The position numbers and the translations under genes are program-made. Under the pieces are notes generated by a model, which was not told where the DNA came from, searched no databases, and saw only the letters and a list, made by a program, of their open reading frames with translations. Positions 1-8,463 of a DNA stretch of 64,000 nt are shown here, in pieces (position 1 is the first letter of the stretch; the number at the start of each line of letters is the position of its first letter). Origin of the DNA: Janthinobacterium agaricidamnosum NBRC 102515 = DSM 9628 (GTDB lineage Bacteria; Pseudomonadota; Gammaproteobacteria; Burkholderiales; Burkholderiaceae_D); contig NZ_HG322949.1 in NCBI RefSeq assembly GCF_000723165.1, forward strand, positions 4,639,711 to 4,703,710, written 5' to 3'.

Positions 1-453
1 CCATGTTCAAACTTCGTGGCAGAAACTGACGGCACCGGCGGGGACAGATTGCTCATGATATCGAATAAGGGCTAAAGGGCTAAGGGCTGAAAAAAGAGAA
101 CGCCATGATGGGCGGCAAGAAGCGGCCAAAATGGAAGCCAAGCTTAATGGATTTATACTGGGCTACGCAAGCAATCTTTGTAGTTTAAGTACAGGATTTG
201 CACTTTTTAAGGGAGAAATGCGAGAAAACAGACATTTATCAAAGGTAGTCAAACTACGTCCGCTCCCCGAAAGCAAGCGCTGACACACCGTTAAGTCCTT
301 GATATTCAAGGAATTTATACGAAAAAGGACGGAATGGCGTGATTTTCAAGCGTGACGACCGCAATTCATGGCTGACTGGCGACAGCCGGCAACGCAGTTG
401 GTATTTTTACTACCAATTCATAGTAAAAATACCGTAGTCGCCGGGCGTGACGA
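1..453. other. Intergenic, no gene recognised
   Basis: I see no convincing coding region here; short open frames lack a plausible start and family resemblance. The stretch is less GC-rich than the genes. It contains a short AGGGCT-type triplicated motif at about 67-91 and, at its right end, the strong hairpin listed separately at 400-433. The gene that precedes this stretch lies outside the window. Confidence 0.5.
400..433 (-). terminator. Strong AT-rich hairpin downstream of the DedA-rhodanese gene
   Basis: GGTATTTTTACTA (400-412) is perfectly inverted at 421-433 around an 8-base loop. It lies 20 bases beyond the stop codon of the DedA-rhodanese gene on the minus strand, where a terminator is expected. 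It is not followed by a clean T tract, although T runs lie inside the arms, so it may serve as a 3' end stabiliser rather than a classical Rho-independent terminator. Confidence 0.45.
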
Positions 454-1416
454 TTACAGGCTGCCGGCCAGTCCCGGCGTGACGGCTGGCGCCGGCGGCT
501 CGCTGCCGCGGGTGGCCGCATTCCATGCGTCCAGACCGCCGTGCAGCGGCTTGGCGCGGTGGAATCCATGTTCATGCAGGATTTTTGCCACGTGGGCGGC
601 GGTGACGTCGTTGGGGCAACTGCAATACACGATGATGTCGCTATCCTTGTCATAGGCTTGCAGCACCACCGGTTCGCCGCCGTTAAAGAACAGCGCGCCC
701 GGCACCGCCGGCTCCAGCCCCTGGGCGGTGACGCTGCGCGCATCGACCAGCACCGGTTCCCTGCCCTCGTTGATCATGTCGAGCAATTCCTCGATGCCGA
801 TACGGTCGACTTGCAATGCTTGGCGAAAACGTTTGCGTTCGATGTATTTATACAGCAGGAACAAACCCAGCAAGACCATCAGCACGACCAGCGCGGTGGT
901 GCCCATGGTGCTGAGGGTATCGAGCACGCTTTGCACGCTGGCATGGAAATAGGCGCCGATGGCGATGCCCGCGCCGCTCCACAGCAACGCGCCGAGGAAA
1001 CTGAAACACAGGAATTTTTCCAGCCGGGTGCCCATTGCGCCCGACATCGGCGCGGCGATGGTATTAAAGCCCGGAATGAACTTGGCGACGATCAACGCCT
1101 TCGGCCCCCAGCGGTTGAAATTGTCTTCGGTCTGGCTGACGCAATAATCGGGCGACAACGATATCCGGCACAGCAATTTCAAAATCCGCTTGCCAAAATA
1201 CCGTCCCGCGCGATACCACGTAAAATCGCTGATCATGCACGCCAGCAAAGCTACCCCCAGTACCGAATACCAGTGCATATCGCCATCGACGGCCAGCGCG
1301 CCCGCCACGATCAGGATCGGATAGGCGGGTATCGGCAATCCTGCCTGTTCGACCAGGACGATCGCAAACACGATCAGGACGCCGTAATGTTCGAGGAGAT
1401 GAATGAGGGTTGGCAT
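454..1416 (-). CDS. DedA-family membrane protein fused to a rhodanese domain
   Basis: A 320-residue protein. Residues 1 to about 190 form a DedA/SNARE-associated membrane domain: hydrophobic segments near 10-30, 35-62, 135-158 and 172-190, plus the family motif around 111-126 (KFIPGFNTIAAPMSG). Residues 200-310 are a rhodanese-like domain with the active-site loop beginning at Cys265 (YCSCPND). DedA proteins are polytopic inner-membrane proteins linked to lipid flipping (undecaprenyl phosphate or phospholipid) and membrane homeostasis. The rhodanese part should face the cytoplasm and could carry a persulfide or act as a sulfur sensor; that is inference. The fused arrangement is a recurrent architecture in proteobacteria. 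It is a single gene with a hairpin after its stop. Substrate unknown. Confidence 0.9.
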   Translation of the reverse strand: MPTLIHLLEHYGVLIVFAIVLVEQAGLPIPAYPILIVAGALAVDGDMHWYSVLGVALLACMISDFTWYRAGRYFGKRILKLLCRISLSPDYCVSQTEDNFNRWGPKALIVAKFIPGFNTIAAPMSGAMGTRLEKFLCFSFLGALLWSGAGIAIGAYFHASVQSVLDTLSTMGTTALVVLMVLLGLFLLYKYIERKRFRQALQVDRIGIEELLDMINEGREPVLVDARSVTAQGLEPAVPGALFFNGGEPVVLQAYDKDSDIIVYCSCPNDVTAAHVAKILHEHGFHRAKPLHGGLDAWNAATRGSEPPAPAVTPGLAGSL

Positions 1417-1560
1417 GTTGGTATTTTATCCCATCTGACCTGATCAAGTATGGGCGTACTCCAGGATTAAGGCAGCAAGCATGCGGCTTGTAGCCATTGC
1501 GCAACTTACTTTTTCCTATATATCGACATCCGACATAAACACAAGCCTCAACGATTTTAT

Positions 1561-2619
1561 ATGACAACCCAGCCTACCCCGAGGACAACCCCGATGCCCC
1601 ATCCATATTTCACCATCAACCATCGCGCCGCCATGCTGCTGGCGGCCGCGCTGCCGGCAGTAATACAGAGCGCCCAGGCCGCCGGCCCGTCCTACGGCGT
1701 CGAACTGCAAGGTTTCAGCTATCCCCATCCGATCCAGTCGTTCAACTTCATATCGCAGGGCCAGCCGCTGAAAATGGCGTATATGGACGTGGCGCCGAAA
1801 GGCACGCCGAACGGCCAGACCGCGGTGCTATTGCACGGAAAGAATTTCTGCGGCGCAACGTGGGAGCAGACCATCACCGCGCTCAGCGAGACCGGCTACC
1901 GGGTGGTGGCGCCGGATCAGATCGGCTTTTGCGCATCGACCAAGCCAGAACATTATCAATATACTTTCCAGCAACTGGCCGGCAATACCGCGGCGCTGCT
2001 GCAGCATATCGGCGTGACGCGCAGCGTCGTCATCGGCCATTCGACCGGCGGCATGCTGGCCACCCGTTATGCGCTGATGTATCCGCAAGCCGTGTCGCGG
2101 CTGGTACTGGTCAATCCGATCGGGCTGGAAGACTGGAAGGCGCTGGGCGTGCCGCACCGCACGGTCGACCAGTGGAACGAGCGCGAATTGAAACTCAGCG
2201 CCGAGTCGGTGCGGAACTATGAAAAATCGACCTATTACGTGAATCGCTGGAAACCGGAATATGAGCGCTGGGTCGACATGGTGGTCGGCTTGAACCAGGG
2301 TCCGGGCCACCAGCTGGTGGCGTGGAATTCGGCACTGATCTACGACATGATCTTCACCCAGCCGGTGATCTATGAATTCCCGCTGCTGAAAATGCCGGTC
2401 GCGCTGATGATAGGCGACGCCGACACCACCGCGATCGGCAGCGACATCGCGCCGCCGGAGGTCAAGGCCAGGGTCGGCCATTACGAAGTACTGGGCAAGC
2501 AAGCGGTCAAGCTGATCCCGCAAGGCCAGCTGATCGAATTCCCGGGCCTCGGCCATGCGCCGCAAATGGAGCAGCCGGACGCCTTCCACAAGGAACTGTT
2601 GAAAGTGCTGGCCCGGTAA
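1561..2619 (+). CDS. Secreted alpha/beta-hydrolase
   Basis: An alpha/beta-hydrolase fold protein of up to 352 residues. The nucleophile elbow is GHSTGG with Ser161. An oxyanion-loop HGK stands near residue 92, an acid candidate lies in IGDAD near residue 283, and the catalytic His is in GLGHAPQ near 338. The N-terminus has a hydrophobic stretch ending in a run of alanines (AAALPAVIQSAQA, about 28-40) that looks like a signal peptide, so the enzyme is probably periplasmic. A second ATG at 1594 fits better because GAGGAC lies just upstream; the first ATG has no clear ribosome-binding site. It is close to epoxide-hydrolase or haloperoxidase-like esterases, but the substrate cannot be read from sequence. 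Convergent with the ABC operon. Confidence 0.85.
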   Translation: MTTQPTPRTTPMPHPYFTINHRAAMLLAAALPAVIQSAQAAGPSYGVELQGFSYPHPIQSFNFISQGQPLKMAYMDVAPKGTPNGQTAVLLHGKNFCGATWEQTITALSETGYRVVAPDQIGFCASTKPEHYQYTFQQLAGNTAALLQHIGVTRSVVIGHSTGGMLATRYALMYPQAVSRLVLVNPIGLEDWKALGVPHRTVDQWNERELKLSAESVRNYEKSTYYVNRWKPEYERWVDMVVGLNQGPGHQLVAWNSALIYDMIFTQPVIYEFPLLKMPVALMIGDADTTAIGSDIAPPEVKARVGHYEVLGKQAVKLIPQGQLIEFPGLGHAPQMEQPDAFHKELLKVLAR

Positions 2620-2706
2620 TTGATTACGCCGCCGGAGTGGCCATATTTTGACAGGGCGGTTGCCTGTTCGCTCCTGCCCGGCTACCTGGCGATTGGCCAG
2701 CCACGC

Positions 2707-4551
2707 TTATCTGGCCGGCGCCGGGCTCATGCCGCGCGCCGGGGTCGATTGCGAATCGATATCGATATAGCGCCACTCTTCCAGCAAGAAGGGATGCTTC
2801 TTGTAGCCCAGCACATTCTTTTGCGCCAGCACATTGCTGACGCTCGCATAGCCGATCAGCACGCCGCCGGTCACTTCCAGCCGGCGCGCCATTTGACGGT
2901 ACAGCGCGGCGCGTTCCGGGCCGGCCGGTAATGTCTGGCTGGCCACATACCATTGATCGTATTGCGCATCCTGGTAGCAATTATTATTGCTCTGGTAAGA
3001 ATTCGGGCCGTAAAACGATTGCATGAAACTATCGCCGTCAGGAGTATCGGCGGCCATTGGCGCGTAGAACGCTTGCGACTTGCAATTCTTTAGTTCTTCG
3101 ATCAGGTCGCCGACTGTTTTCAACTCGGTTTCCATCTGGATGCCGAGCGCGGTATAGGCCTTGCGCCATAACTCGGCGCGCAGCACGCCGGCGCTGCTGC
3201 TGACCGATGAAAAATGGATCAGCAGCGGTTTGCCGTCCGGTAAAGTGCGCCAGCCATCCGGGCCTTTTTTGTAGCCGAAGCGGTCGAGCAGCTTGTTGGC
3301 CAGCACCGGATCGTATTGCAGCACACTTGTGTAGTCCGGATCGTAGCCAGTCATGCCCGGCGCGACCGGATGGTCCTGGCGCTGGCCCTCGCCACGCAAG
3401 GCAATGCGGATTTCCTGATTCACATCGTAGGCCATTGCCATGGCCCGGCGCAACGCGATCTTTTCTTTCGAGAAGCCACCGACTACCGGATCTTTCATAT
3501 TCCAGTAGTAGGCATTGATGGTCGGGGCCAAAAAGCGCGACAGTTGCACTCCCCTGGCGGCCAGTTCCGGCCGCAGCTTGCCGTCCTGCAGCGCTTTCGC
3601 CGCCAGCTCGCCATGCAGCGCGAACAGATCGGCGGCGCCGCTCTGGAACGACAGCCAGCCCGACTGGCCTTCGGTCTGGATGCTGATGTCGATGCGGCCG
3701 ATCTGCGGCATCCTCTTGCCCTTCATCTGGGACACGATGCGCTGGTCGTCGGGATCGGCGCCAGGCGCGACATCCCAGGTTTCCGGCAAATGGTCGGTAT
3801 TTTCATCCAATACGATACGGCTGCCGCGCACCCACTCGCCCAATTTGTAAAAGCTGGTGCCGACCGGATTCGACCCGACCGCGCCCTTGACATCGCCATA
3901 GCGTTCGACCACTTCACGCGCCAGCGCGGCGGCGGGCACCTGCGCCAGCAGCAGCGCAAAATTGAAATTGGCCTGCTTCAGATGGATGCGCAACGTGTAT
4001 GGATCGAGCAACTCGAAACCGGCGACATTCTTGTCATAACTAAACTTCTTGTTTTTCCGGGCATCGGCCACCAATTCATCCAGGCCAAGCACCGCATCCT
4101 GTAATAAGGTGCTGTTCGGCGAGAACAGCCGCGGATCGGACAAGCGTTTCCAGGAGTACACAAAATCGGCCATCGTCAATGTGCGGCGCTTGCCCTTGAA
4201 GGCGGGGTCCGGCGTGAACAACATGCCTTTTTTGAGGCGGATGGTATAGGTCTTGCCATCGGCCGAAATGTCCGGCATCGCGGCCGCCGCTTGCGGTATC
4301 ACCTTGACCGGACGGGCCAGGTAATCATAGGTGTACAAGGTATCGAAAATGGCGTGTTCGATCACCAGGCTGGATTCATCGTTCGAGGTGGCCGGATCGA
4401 GGCCGGTCTCGGCGGCCGGCAAGATGTAATGCAAGACCTTCAGCGGCGCCGGCGCAGGGCTGGCCGCGGCCAGCGTGGGCATCGCGGTCAAGCCGACACA
4501 GCCAGCCAGCGCCAGGCGGCGCATCCATGGTGATTTCATTGTAACTTTCAT
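2707..4551 (-). CDS. Peptide-type ABC transporter substrate-binding protein (second copy)
   Basis: A periplasmic solute-binding protein of family 5 (oligopeptide/dipeptide/nickel type), 614 residues, with an N-terminal signal sequence (MKSPWMRRLALAGCVG, cut after a run of alanines). It is the last gene of the importer operon, 66 bases after the ATPase gene. It is clearly paralogous to the first gene of the same operon: both share VLHYILPAAETG or VLRYILPAAETG at the mature N-terminus, YTIRLKKG, FVYSWKRL, and a C-terminal YIDID. The likely start is the internal ATG at 4539 (MKSPW), matching the start of the paralogue. Two binding proteins feeding one permease suggests two substrate specificities. 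The ligand is unknown; peptides are the default for the family. Confidence 0.9.
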   Translation of the reverse strand: MKVTMKSPWMRRLALAGCVGLTAMPTLAAASPAPAPLKVLHYILPAAETGLDPATSNDESSLVIEHAIFDTLYTYDYLARPVKVIPQAAAAMPDISADGKTYTIRLKKGMLFTPDPAFKGKRRTLTMADFVYSWKRLSDPRLFSPNSTLLQDAVLGLDELVADARKNKKFSYDKNVAGFELLDPYTLRIHLKQANFNFALLLAQVPAAALAREVVERYGDVKGAVGSNPVGTSFYKLGEWVRGSRIVLDENTDHLPETWDVAPGADPDDQRIVSQMKGKRMPQIGRIDISIQTEGQSGWLSFQSGAADLFALHGELAAKALQDGKLRPELAARGVQLSRFLAPTINAYYWNMKDPVVGGFSKEKIALRRAMAMAYDVNQEIRIALRGEGQRQDHPVAPGMTGYDPDYTSVLQYDPVLANKLLDRFGYKKGPDGWRTLPDGKPLLIHFSSVSSSAGVLRAELWRKAYTALGIQMETELKTVGDLIEELKNCKSQAFYAPMAADTPDGDSFMQSFYGPNSYQSNNNCYQDAQYDQWYVASQTLPAGPERAALYRQMARRLEVTGGVLIGYASVSNVLAQKNVLGYKKHPFLLEEWRYIDIDSQSTPARGMSPAPAR

Positions 4552-4617
4552 TATGTGCAGCGTGGCCCCGCCAGGGAAAAACCGCCGCAGCGCGCACTGG
4601 CGCTCCGGCGGGTGCCG

Positions 4618-6339
4618 CTACAGCTGCATGCCGCGGGGAATCGCGCCGAGCAGGGTTTGCGTATAAGGATGGGTAGGATTACGGTACAACTCATCCGAAT
4701 TCGCGATCTCGACCACCGCGCCCTGGTTCATCACCATCACCTGGTCGGCGATATATTTGACCACTGACAAGTCGTGCGAAATGAAGATGTAGCTGAGGCC
4801 GAATTCATCCTGCAAATCCTGCAGCAAATTCAAGACCTGGGCTTGCACCGATACGTCCAGCGCCGACACCGATTCATCGCACACCAGGATTTCCGGCTGC
4901 ATCGTCAGGCAGCGCGCGATCGCGATGCGCTGGCGCTGGCCGCCGGAGAATTCATGCGGATAACGGTGGAATGCTTGCGCCGGCAAGCCGACCTTTTCCA
5001 GCAGCCAATAGGCTTTTTCGATGCGCTCCTTGTCGTTGCCGCCGATCTTGTGGATGCGCATCGGCTCCAGCAAGATTTGTCCGACAGTAAAACGCGGATT
5101 CAGCGACGCATACGGATTCTGGAAAATAATCTGGATGCGGCGTTTATACGGCAAGTATTCGCGGTCCGGCATGGCGATCAAGTCCTTGCCTTCGAACATG
5201 GCGGTACCGCCGGTCGCCTTGTGCAGACGCAACAAGGTCAAACCAACGGTGGTCTTGCCGGAACCGGATTCGCCGACCACGCCGAGGGTCTTGCCGCGCG
5301 GCAGGTTGAACGATACATCCTTGACGGCCTTGAATTCGCGCTTGCCGAACAGCCCTTCGCGCAGGTAAAAACTCTTGCTGAGGTTTTTCACCACCAGCAC
5401 GTTTTCATCGTCCGGCACATAACCCCGGCTGCGTTCGCGCACTTCGATGCCGGGACCGGCGCTGCCATTCAGGTAATCGTTGATGATCGGCAAACGCCAA
5501 GGCCGGTGATCCAGCGATGGACGGCAATGCAGCAATGCCTTGGTGTAGGAATCTTGCGGGTCGTCGAATACTTGCCTGACGTCGCCCGTTTCGCGCACTT
5601 CGCCATGGCGCATCACGATGACCTGGTCGGCGATCTCGCCCACCAGGCCCAGGTCGTGGGTGATGAACAAGACCGACATCTGGTGTTTCTTTTGCAGCTT
5701 GGCGATCAAATCCATGATCTGCTTCTGGATCGTCACGTCGAGCGCGGTGGTCGGCTCGTCGGCGATCAGCAATTTCGGTTCGCAGGCGATCGCCATCGCG
5801 ATCATCACGCGCTGCTGCTGGCCGCCCGACATCTGGTTCGGATAAGCGTCGATCTTGGTCTTCGGATCGGGAATCCCGACTTCTTCCAGCAATGCCAGCG
5901 TGCGGGCGCGGGCTTGCTTGCGGTCCATGCCCATGTGCTGGCGCAATACTTCGGCGATCTGGAAACCGACCGTGAACACCGGATTCAGCGACGACATCGG
6001 TTCCTGGAAGATCATCGAAATATCCTTGCCGCACATGTCGCGCCGCTCGGCGATGGACAGTTTCAGCAAGTCGCGGCCGTCGAAGAAAATGCCGCTGGCC
6101 GGATCGATGATGGTGTTATCCGGCGGCAGCAGCCCCATCACCGCCAGCGAACTGACCGACTTGCCGCTGCCGGACTCGCCGACCAGCGCCACGGTGGCAT
6201 TGCGCGGTATGTTGAAGGAAAGGCCTTTGACGGCTTCGAAGGTATTCTTTTTATCGAGCCGGAACGTGACGCGCAGATTGCGCACTTCCAGCAAATTGTC
6301 CGGACTCATGGGAGCTTGATTGGTATGTGCTTGATGCAT
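4618..6339 (-). CDS. ABC transporter ATP-binding protein, tandem nucleotide-binding domains
   Basis: A 573-residue cytoplasmic ATPase carrying two complete ABC domains in one chain, as in YejF or GsiA. Domain 1 has Walker A GESGSGKS at about 54-61, the signature MSGGQQQR and Walker B LLIADEPTTALD. Domain 2 has Walker A GESGSGKT near residue 355, the signature FSGGQRQR and Walker B ILVCDESVSALDVSVQAQ. Each domain ends with the oligopeptide-transporter C-terminal region. It powers the two permeases encoded immediately upstream; 12 bases separate it from the preceding permease gene. A later ATG (MSPDNLLEV) is an alternative start. In domain 2 the usual DEP is DES, which some homologues share. 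Confidence 0.95.
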   Translation of the reverse strand: MHQAHTNQAPMSPDNLLEVRNLRVTFRLDKKNTFEAVKGLSFNIPRNATVALVGESGSGKSVSSLAVMGLLPPDNTIIDPASGIFFDGRDLLKLSIAERRDMCGKDISMIFQEPMSSLNPVFTVGFQIAEVLRQHMGMDRKQARARTLALLEEVGIPDPKTKIDAYPNQMSGGQQQRVMIAMAIACEPKLLIADEPTTALDVTIQKQIMDLIAKLQKKHQMSVLFITHDLGLVGEIADQVIVMRHGEVRETGDVRQVFDDPQDSYTKALLHCRPSLDHRPWRLPIINDYLNGSAGPGIEVRERSRGYVPDDENVLVVKNLSKSFYLREGLFGKREFKAVKDVSFNLPRGKTLGVVGESGSGKTTVGLTLLRLHKATGGTAMFEGKDLIAMPDREYLPYKRRIQIIFQNPYASLNPRFTVGQILLEPMRIHKIGGNDKERIEKAYWLLEKVGLPAQAFHRYPHEFSGGQRQRIAIARCLTMQPEILVCDESVSALDVSVQAQVLNLLQDLQDEFGLSYIFISHDLSVVKYIADQVMVMNQGAVVEIANSDELYRNPTHPYTQTLLGAIPRGMQL

Positions 6340-6351
6340 GGCGCTTCCTGT

Positions 6352-7491
6352 TTATTTCACTTTGGGATCGAGCGCATCGCGCAGCGCATCGGTAAACAGC
6401 GAGAACGCCGTCACCAGTACCGCCATCGCCACCGCTGCGGCGGTCAATTGCCACCACTTGCCAAGAATCAATTCGTTTTGCGCCTCGTTCAGCATGCTGC
6501 CCCAGGACACCACGCCGACCGGCACGCCGAAACCGAGGAAGCTCAGGATCACCTCGGCCTTGATGAAACCGACCACCAGGATCGACATTTGCACCAGCGC
6601 CACGTGGCTGATGTTCGGGAAGATGTGCGAGAACATCTTGCGCCAGTGCGACGCGCCGATCGCGTCGGCCGCCATCACGTATTCGCGTGCCTTGTGCTTG
6701 ATGTATTCGGCGCGGATCTGGCGGTACGGCCCGGTCCAGCCGGTCAGGCCGAGGATCAGCACGATGGTGGTCACGCCTTTTTGCTGCAATACGGCGGCCA
6801 CCGTCAAGATCATCAGGATCGATGGGATCGACGTGAAGATGCTGTAGAACCAGTTAAAGAAATCGTCGATGAAGCCGCCGTAATAACCGGAAAACGCGCC
6901 GAACAAGGTGCCGAGGATGACTGCCAGCAAGGCCGCCACCAGGCCGACCACGATCGACGTTTCGGCGCCCTTGATGGTTTTCTTGAGGATGTCATGGCCC
7001 CACTTGTCGGCGCCGAACGGCAGCGTTTCGCGCTTGGCCAGCACGCCGCCCTCGCGCACATGGCCGAGTGCGATATGCAATTGCGTCATCTCGGCCGCCA
7101 GCGGATCGGCCACGCCGTACATATCGATGGTCAGCGACGGATCGCGGCCGATTTCGGCCTTCAACTGGCGGATATCCTCGGCCAGCGGATCGAGCACATT
7201 GACCGGGGTCGGCGCATCGGCGTCGACCGCTTTCCTGACCGCGAAACCGGAAGTGGCGTCGGCGCCGACAAAGGCCGGCGGTGCATAACTGACAGCGACT
7301 TCGTTTTCCCAGTCGGACACGATCAAGCCGCTGGCCGACAGCACCAGCATCAACAGGAACGCGCCGACCACGGCCAGTGCCGCCATGGCGACTTTATCGG
7401 CGCGCAAACGGCGCCAGGCCAGCGCCCACAGGCCGGGCGAGGCGATGGCCGGCGCAGCGGCCGCCGGCGAAATGGTTGTATTCGACATCAC
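6352..7491 (-). CDS. ABC transporter permease, OppC/YejE type
   Basis: A 379-residue inner-membrane permease of the dipeptide/oligopeptide (DppC/OppC/YejE) class. It has one N-terminal membrane segment (about 35-57), a long periplasmic insertion of about 120 residues as in YejE, then five membrane segments. The EAA loop facing the ATPase is in the region REYVMAADAIGASHWRKMFSHIFPN. It starts 5 bases after the preceding permease gene, so the two are almost certainly translationally coupled, and it should form a heterodimer with that protein. The long insertion favours the Yej-like subgroup over classical OppC. Confidence 0.93.
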   Translation of the reverse strand: MMSNTTISPAAAAPAIASPGLWALAWRRLRADKVAMAALAVVGAFLLMLVLSASGLIVSDWENEVAVSYAPPAFVGADATSGFAVRKAVDADAPTPVNVLDPLAEDIRQLKAEIGRDPSLTIDMYGVADPLAAEMTQLHIALGHVREGGVLAKRETLPFGADKWGHDILKKTIKGAETSIVVGLVAALLAVILGTLFGAFSGYYGGFIDDFFNWFYSIFTSIPSILMILTVAAVLQQKGVTTIVLILGLTGWTGPYRQIRAEYIKHKAREYVMAADAIGASHWRKMFSHIFPNISHVALVQMSILVVGFIKAEVILSFLGFGVPVGVVSWGSMLNEAQNELILGKWWQLTAAAVAMAVLVTAFSLFTDALRDALDPKVK

Positions 7492-7496
7492 TATCC

Positions 7497-8435
7497 TTAC
7501 TTCAGTTGTACGCGTGGATCGACCGCCTGATACATCAGGTCAGTGAGCAAGTTGAAGATCATGGTGGCGACGGCGACATACACGGTAATCGCCTTGATCA
7601 CCGGAAAATCGCTGCGCTCGACGGCCAGGATCACTTCGCGGCCGATGCCGGGGATGCCGAAGAACCGTTCCAGCAGGAACGCGCCGATCAGCAGCGCCGG
7701 CAAGTTGGACATCACATAGGTGATGATCGGAATCGCCGCGTTGCGCAGCACGTGGACCCACATGATGCGGCCTTCCTTCAAGCCCTTGGCGCGCGCGGTG
7801 CGCACATAATCCTGGCTCGCCTCATCCAGCACGAAGGTGCGGAACAGGCGCAGCGTCGGCGCGATCGATACCGCCAGGCCGATCAGGATCGGCAGCGTCG
7901 AATAGCGCAGCAGGTTTTCCCAGAAACTGTCGCCCCAGCCTTGCACCGGGAACAGGCCCAGCTTGTAGGCGAAACCGTACTGGAACACGATGATGTAGAC
8001 CAGGATGCTGATCGACATGCCGACGGTGCAGGCGATCATCACCGCGCGGTCGGTCAGCGAGCCGCGCACGAAGGCGATCACCAGCGCCAGCGCGATGCCG
8101 AAGAAGGTTTCCAGGATGGTCAGCGGTATCAGCACCGTCAGCGACGGGCCGAGCCGGCTGGCGATGATGTGCGACACGGTTTCGCCGGTGGCCCAGCTCT
8201 GGCCAAAATCGAAGGTGACGATTTGCTTGATGAAAATCCACAACTGGATGTAGTACGGCTGGTCGACGCCCAGCTGGCGGCGGATATTGGCGATGCTTTC
8301 GGCATTAGACATCTTGCCGGCCAGGATGTAGGCCGGATCGCCGCCGACCCAGTTAAACAAGATAAACACCAGCAAGACCACGCCCAGCATGGTGGGCAGC
8401 ATTTGCCACAGGCGGCGCAGGATATAAGCAAACAT
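7497..8435 (-). CDS. ABC transporter permease, OppB/DppB type
   Basis: A 312-residue inner-membrane permease of the DppB/OppB class with six predicted membrane segments. It has the typical opening (MFAYILRRLWQMLPTMLGVV), the cytoplasmic EAA-type loop around DYVRTARAKGLKEGRIMWVHVLRNA, and the C-terminal ending AVDPRVQLK common in this family. It is the second gene of the operon, 28 bases after the first substrate-binding protein and 5 bases before the partner permease. Together with that partner it forms the translocation channel. Confidence 0.95.
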   Translation of the reverse strand: MFAYILRRLWQMLPTMLGVVLLVFILFNWVGGDPAYILAGKMSNAESIANIRRQLGVDQPYYIQLWIFIKQIVTFDFGQSWATGETVSHIIASRLGPSLTVLIPLTILETFFGIALALVIAFVRGSLTDRAVMIACTVGMSISILVYIIVFQYGFAYKLGLFPVQGWGDSFWENLLRYSTLPILIGLAVSIAPTLRLFRTFVLDEASQDYVRTARAKGLKEGRIMWVHVLRNAAIPIITYVMSNLPALLIGAFLLERFFGIPGIGREVILAVERSDFPVIKAITVYVAVATMIFNLLTDLMYQAVDPRVQLK

Positions 8436-8463
8436 GATATTTCCTAAAAGTTATAAGCAGCGC

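Noticed and set aside
4774..7530. Open frame of 918 codons on the plus strand
   Set aside because: It lies antisense to the ATPase and permease genes, is rich in His, Gln and Arg, and has no family resemblance. It results from GC-rich codon bias in the real genes.
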